From NCBI GenBank assembly GCA_042408925.1, contig JBHOQO010000035.1:1-26374 (forward strand): 26,374 nt of DNA, given 5' to 3'. The DNA is from BPIH01 sp042408925 (GTDB taxonomy: Bacteria > Chloroflexota > Limnocylindria > Limnocylindrales > CSP1-4). Both the position numbers and the translations under genes were made by a program. Shown here in pieces: positions 22,669-26,374 of this stretch (positions are counted from its first letter, which is position 1; the number at the start of each line of letters is the position of its first letter). The notes below the pieces were generated by a model. That model ran no database searches. It was not told the DNA's origin and worked only from the letters and a program-made list of their open reading frames with translations.

Positions 22669-25661
22669 CGATCGTCGTCGCCAATCCGACCGCCCTCCTT
22701 CTCCTGCCGGCCGCCCTCGCCGTCGTCCTCGTCCTCCACGTCGCCTCGGCCCGGCGGATCGGCGCCGCCCGCCGACGGGCGGCCCTCGCCGTCCGGACCC
22801 TCCTCCTCTCGACCCTGGTCGGGGCCATCTCTGGCGTCCAGCTCGTCCTCCCGGTCGATCGGCTGGCGACGGTCTTCGTCGTCGACCTGTCCGATTCCGT
22901 CGGCCCCGACGCCCGGTCGGACGCCCTCGCCTTCATCCGGGAGGCGCTCGCCGAGATGCCGCCCGGCGACGAGGCCGGGATCGTCGCCTTCGGGCGCGAT
23001 GCCCTCGTCGAGCGGCTGCCGTCCGACGTCCGCGAGATCGACCGCCTGACATCGACGCCCGCCCAGGGGGCGACCGACCTCGGCGCCGCCCTCCGGCTGG
23101 CGGCGGCCCTCTTCCCCGACGACGCCCAGCGGCGGATCGTCCTCCTCTCCGACGGGAACGACACGACCGGGGGCGGCCAGAGCGAGGCCGTCCTGGCCGG
23201 GGCCCGCGGCGTCCAGATCGAGACCCGCCGGACGGGTAGGGCGATCGAAGCCGAGGCCCTCGTCGAGCGACTGGGCGCCCCCTCGACCGCCCGCCTCGGG
23301 GAGACGATCGAGCTGACCGCGACGATCCGCTCGACGATCGCCCAATTGGCGACGCTCCGCCTCTACGTCGACGGCGTCGCCGTCGCCGTCGAGCGGCCCG
23401 AGCTCACCGTCGGGACGACGACCGTCCGGTTCCACGTGAGGCCCGCGGAGCCCGGCTTCCACACGTTCCGGGTCGTCCTCGAGGCCGGGCGAGACACCTT
23501 CACCCAGAACAACCGGGCCGACGCCGACACCATCGTCAAGGGCGAGCCGCGGGTCCTCGTCGCGGCGGCCGACGAGCAGGTGGCGACGGACCTCGTCGCG
23601 GCCCTCCGGGCGGCCCGCCAGCAGGTCGACCTCGTTATCCCGGAGCGGATCCCCGAGGACCTCGCCGGGCTCGCGACCTACGACGCCGTCGTCCTCGTCG
23701 ACGTCCCCCGGATCCGCCTCACCGACCGCCAGCTCGTCGGTCTCCAGACGTTCGTCCGGGACATCGGCCGGGGGCTCGTCGTCGTCGGCGGCCCGCAGAG
23801 CTACGGGGCCGGCGGCTACCGGAACACGCCGCTCGAGGAGACGCTCCCGGTCCAGATGGGGGTCCGGGACCGCCAGCGAGAGCCGGACGTCGCCCTCGTC
23901 GTCGTCATCGACAAGTCGGGCTCGATGGCGGCCTGCCACTGCAACACCTTCGATTGGGGCGGCGGGAGTCAGATCGCCGGCGTCCGGAAGGTCGACATCG
24001 GCAAGGAGGCGATCCTCCGGGCGGCGGCGGCGCTGACCGCCCGGGACGAGATCGGGGTCGTCGCCTTCAACGAGGCCGCTCACTGGGTCGTCCGGACCGC
24101 CCCCCTCGGCACCGTCGGCGACCTGGCCGGTCGGATCGCCGGGATCGACCCCGACGGCCAGACGAACATCGTCGCCGGCCTCGACGAGGCGGTGAAGAGC
24201 CTCGAGGGCGTCCGGGCGACCCGCCGCCACATCATCCTCCTGACCGACGGCTGGTCCCGCTCGGGCTCGTACGACGAGATCCTGGCCCGAATGAAGGCGG
24301 CCGGGATCACCCTCTCGACGGTTGGCGCCGGCGGCGGCTCGGCCCCGATCCTCGCCCAGCTCGCCCAGAAGGGCGGCGGCCGCTACTACGCGGCCCCGAA
24401 CCCGGCCTCGATCCCCGACATCTTCGTGAAGGAGACCGAGCGGGTCGCCGGGCAGCAGATCGTGGAGGAGCCGTTCCACCCGATCCAGACCGGCTCCTCG
24501 CCGATCCTCCGGGGCTTCGACTCCGGCTTCCCGCAGCTCCTCGGCTACGACGGGACGACGGCGAAGCCGGCCGCCAACACCGTCCTCGTGACGGACCGGA
24601 ACGACCCGCTCCTGGCCCAGTGGCAGTACGGCCTGGGGCGGGCCGTGGCCTGGACGTCGGACGCGACGGGCCGCTGGGCGAAGGCCTGGCTCGGCTGGTC
24701 GGGCTTCGAGCGGTTCTTCTCGCAGCTCGTCGCCTGGACGTTCCCGGGCGAGGAGGCCGGCGGGATCGAGGCCGCCTTCGTCGATGCCGGCGGCCGAACG
24801 ACCCTCCGCGTCGAGAGCGTCGCCGAGGACGGCTCGCCGCGCGACTTCTACGCAACCCGGGCGACGATCGTGGGCCCGGACCTCTCCTCGAGCACGGTCG
24901 ATCTCACCCAGGTCGCCCCCGGTGTCTACGAGCGCGACCTCGGTGAGATCGCTCCCGGGGCCTACGCGCTCCGGATCTCCCAGACCCGGCCCGGGTCGCC
25001 GGCCCTCGGGCGGACCGTGGGGCTCGTCGCCCCGACGCCGGCCGAGTACCGGCTCCTCGGGCCGAACGAGGCGCTCCTCGCCGCCCTCCGCTCGGCGACC
25101 GGGGGGCGGGTCGTCGAGACGGCTGCTGACGTCTGGCGCCACGACCTGGCGACGACCTCGGCCCTGACCGAGCTGTGGCCGTACCTCCTCGTCCTCGCCC
25201 TCCTCCTCTGGCCCCTCGACGTCGCCCTCCGTCGGGTCTCCGTCGGGCGGCGGGAGCTCGCCGACGCACGCCGCTGGCTCGCCGAGCTGCCGGCCCGTCG
25301 CCGTCGGGCGGCGGCCCGACCGGCGGTCGTGTCCGACCTGCTCGCCGCCCGACAGCGGGCCGGGGCGGCCGGCGCTCGGCTCGCGCTCCTCCGGCGGGCG
25401 GGTGGGGCGGCCCCGGGGACGGAGGGGACCCCGCCCCAGGCGGCGAGCCTCGGGGCTTCCGAGCCGACCACCGACCGCGATGTCCAGGCCTCGCCGGACG
25501 GGCCGGGCATCGCCCCGCCGGAGGGACCGCGGCTCCCACCGACCTCGCCTCGCTCAACGGCCGAGGGCCCCGCCCCGCGGCCACCCGAGCCGCCGGCAAC
25601 GGAGGAAGAGGACACGATCGCCCGCCTTCGGGCGGCGAAGCGCCGGGCCCGAGGCCGCTGA
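22665..25661 (+). CDS. Two-VWA membrane protein with glutamine-amidotransferase-like domain
   Basis: A 998-residue protein. Two N-terminal helices (about 7-27 and 43-63) precede a first VWA domain with D74-L-S76-D-S78, GATDLG and LLSDGND, a complete MIDAS. A beta-sandwich region leads to a glutamine-amidotransferase-like fold (YDAVVLVDVPRIRLTD, LVVVGGPQSYGAGGY, no catalytic Cys triad visible). The second VWA has D416-K-S418-G-S420-M, GQTNIV and LLTDGW, also complete, but an insertion starting C424-H425-C426 separates the MIDAS from the following helix. After further beta domains a C-terminal helix (about 837-856) is followed by a Pro-rich cytoplasmic tail. GAGGG is 6 bases before the ATG. Last gene of the operon. 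Confidence 0.88.
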   Translation: MTIVVANPTALLLLPAALAVVLVLHVASARRIGAARRRAALAVRTLLLSTLVGAISGVQLVLPVDRLATVFVVDLSDSVGPDARSDALAFIREALAEMPPGDEAGIVAFGRDALVERLPSDVREIDRLTSTPAQGATDLGAALRLAAALFPDDAQRRIVLLSDGNDTTGGGQSEAVLAGARGVQIETRRTGRAIEAEALVERLGAPSTARLGETIELTATIRSTIAQLATLRLYVDGVAVAVERPELTVGTTTVRFHVRPAEPGFHTFRVVLEAGRDTFTQNNRADADTIVKGEPRVLVAAADEQVATDLVAALRAARQQVDLVIPERIPEDLAGLATYDAVVLVDVPRIRLTDRQLVGLQTFVRDIGRGLVVVGGPQSYGAGGYRNTPLEETLPVQMGVRDRQREPDVALVVVIDKSGSMAACHCNTFDWGGGSQIAGVRKVDIGKEAILRAAAALTARDEIGVVAFNEAAHWVVRTAPLGTVGDLAGRIAGIDPDGQTNIVAGLDEAVKSLEGVRATRRHIILLTDGWSRSGSYDEILARMKAAGITLSTVGAGGGSAPILAQLAQKGGGRYYAAPNPASIPDIFVKETERVAGQQIVEEPFHPIQTGSSPILRGFDSGFPQLLGYDGTTAKPAANTVLVTDRNDPLLAQWQYGLGRAVAWTSDATGRWAKAWLGWSGFERFFSQLVAWTFPGEEAGGIEAAFVDAGGRTTLRVESVAEDGSPRDFYATRATIVGPDLSSSTVDLTQVAPGVYERDLGEIAPGAYALRISQTRPGSPALGRTVGLVAPTPAEYRLLGPNEALLAALRSATGGRVVETAADVWRHDLATTSALTELWPYLLVLALLLWPLDVALRRVSVGRRELADARRWLAELPARRRRAAARPAVVSDLLAARQRAGAAGARLALLRRAGGAAPGTEGTPPQAASLGASEPTTDRDVQASPDGPGIAPPEGPRLPPTSPRSTAEGPAPRPPEPPATEEEDTIARLRAAKRRARGR

Positions 25662-25678
25662 CGAGCGGGCGAGCGGCA

Positions 25679-25703
25679 GCCGCCGTGCCCGGGGCCCGGC
25701 GGC
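25679..25703 (+). terminator. Hairpin after the MoxR operon, possible terminator
   Basis: GCCGCCG (25679-25685) pairs with CGGCGGC (25697-25703); the 11-base loop can pair internally (GCCC/GGGC). It lies 18 bases past the operon stop at 25661 and 12 bases before the next -10 element. No U-tract follows. Confidence 0.45.
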
Positions 25704-25715
25704 CGGGGCAGGTGC

Positions 25716-25721
25716 TAGCCT
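25716..25721 (+). promoter_or_regulatory. -10 element, leaderless promoter of the lipoprotein gene
   Basis: TAGCCT, then 8 bases, then GTG at 25730. It resembles the elements before 582, 2543, 4153 and 11599. It supports choosing GTG at 25730 over longer frames. Confidence 0.45.
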
Positions 25722-25729
25722 TCCGGTCC

Positions 25730-26218
25730 GTGATCCCCCCGCAGCATCGCCGGGGTCCTCGCCCGACCGCGGCTGTCGTCCGATCGGCCCTCGCCGTCGT
25801 CGTCCTCCTCGTCGGCGGGTGCGGGATCGAGACCGGCCCGCCGGAACCGACGCCGGCCGCCTTCGAGGGGATCGTCGTCGCCCTCCAGACCCGGGGGATC
25901 AGCGTCGAGGGCGTCGTCTCCGGCGACCCGGGCTGCGCCGATCCCGATCTCGTCGCCGTGGCCGTCCGCTTCGAGGCCTCCGGCCTGGATGCGCCGACGC
26001 CGCACCGCGTCTACCTCTACCGCTTCCGGGATCGGGCCGCCTTCGACCGCCTCCGCACGAAGGTCGACGCCTGCGCCCGGGCCTACATCACCGATCCCTC
26101 GACCTTCGCCGCGGTCGAGGCGCCGCCCTTCGTCCTGGTCGGCCAGGGGCCCTGGCCGCCGGACTTCGCGGCCGCCCTCCGGGCCGGGCTCACCGAGGCG
26201 GCGGGGAACGGGGGCTGA
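25730..26218 (+). CDS. Small secreted lipoprotein, function unknown
   Basis: A 162-residue predicted lipoprotein. The N-terminus is basic (QHRRGPRP), then ALAVVVLLVGGC forms a hydrophobic core and a lipobox ending LVGGC at about residue 31. The mature part opens with Pro/Thr-rich residues and then a compact alpha/beta domain (IVVALQTRGISVEGVVSGD, HRVYLYRFRDRAAFDRL, and PPFVLVGQGPW). Two cysteines, in PGCADP and DACARAY, could form a disulfide. No family recognised. The frame extends further upstream through the MoxR operon end, but the GTG fits the -10 element and the signal peptide. It converges with the gene ending at 26230. Confidence 0.72.
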   Translation: MIPPQHRRGPRPTAAVVRSALAVVVLLVGGCGIETGPPEPTPAAFEGIVVALQTRGISVEGVVSGDPGCADPDLVAVAVRFEASGLDAPTPHRVYLYRFRDRAAFDRLRTKVDACARAYITDPSTFAAVEAPPFVLVGQGPWPPDFAAALRAGLTEAAGNGG

Positions 26219-26229
26219 CGCCCTGGGGG

Positions 26230-26374
26230 TCACCCCTTCCGCCGCCTCGCCGCCGCCCGCCAGGCGCGGTCGACGAGGCGGACGACGGCGTCGAGCGGCA
26301 GGTCCGGGGCGGCGAAGCGGACGAGCTCGCGGTCCTCGTGGAGGACGGCCCTGATCCCGGGGCTCGCCTCGAGC
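26230..26374 (-). CDS. 3' end of an unidentified protein gene, partial
   Basis: The last 47 codons and TGA of a minus-strand gene whose start lies beyond the right edge. The readable tail contains GIRAVLHEDRELVRF, DLPLDAVVRLVDRAW and a final basic stretch AAARRRKG. GC-rich third positions and a helical ending look like real coding sequence. Its stop is 11 bases from the convergent lipoprotein stop. A small DUF1801/YjbR-type domain is conceivable but not supportable from this fragment. Confidence 0.6.
   Translation of the reverse strand, partial: LEASPGIRAVLHEDRELVRFAAPDLPLDAVVRLVDRAWRAAARRRKG

Overview
The window is a very GC-rich bacterial chromosome segment with strongly G/C-ending codons, frequent GTG and TTG starts, and many genes that appear to be leaderless, with a TANNNT -10 element 6-8 nt before the start codon. 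Gene content suggests Chloroflexota, perhaps the Limnocylindria/Ellin6529-type soil and freshwater lineages: a long MoxR/DUF58/VWA operon, a two-VWA protein of about 1000 residues, DUF1015, and an SPPY DNA methyltransferase. This assignment is inferred from gene style, not from a marker gene. I see no IS element, integrase, prophage or CRISPR array.

Layout. 1-434 (minus): the left edge holds an open frame running off the window and, next to it, the promoter and 5' half of a tRNA-Arg(TCT) gene that stops matching a tRNA exactly after the anticodon loop. 582-5027 (plus): tyrosine phosphatase, lipoprotein, orphan DNA methyltransferase, a 75-residue helical protein and a four-helix membrane protein, ending at a strong hairpin. 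5107-6544 (minus): a two-helix membrane protein and a small unknown protein, each with its own terminator or leader. 6719-6751: three DnaA-box-like 9-mers at an exact 12-bp period. 6826-10011 (minus): an alpha/beta-hydrolase-fold gene whose nucleophile is replaced by glycine, followed by a DgcN-like (DUF1611) and a DgcA-like (enolase superfamily) gene, read as an N-acetyl-glutamate route for D-glutamate catabolism. 10157-11599 (minus): DUF1015 protein.

11739-25661 (plus): the dominant feature, an eight-gene operon of about 14 kb with several ATGA/GTGA stop-start overlaps. In order: a large secreted/membrane-anchored protein, an ABC ATPase, an ABC-2 permease, a membrane and coiled-coil protein with a Gly-Gln repeat, a MoxR AAA+ ATPase, a DUF58 protein, a BatA-like VWA protein, and a two-VWA protein with a glutamine-amidotransferase-like middle. 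It looks like an envelope system in which the MoxR ATPase acts on three VWA-type partners (the MoxR-VWA chaperone theme) next to an ABC exporter. Its substrate is unknown. The operon probably starts at a symmetric -10 element shared with the divergent DUF1015 gene.

The right edge has a small lipoprotein gene (leaderless GTG start) convergent with the 3' end of an unidentified minus-strand gene.

The best candidates for new biology are the broken tRNA-Arg junction, the 12-bp phased DnaA-box triplet, the G-quadruplex-prone Gly-Gln repeat inside the MoxR operon, the coupling of an ABC exporter to the MoxR/VWA machinery, and the hydrolase lacking its nucleophile beside the D-glutamate genes.
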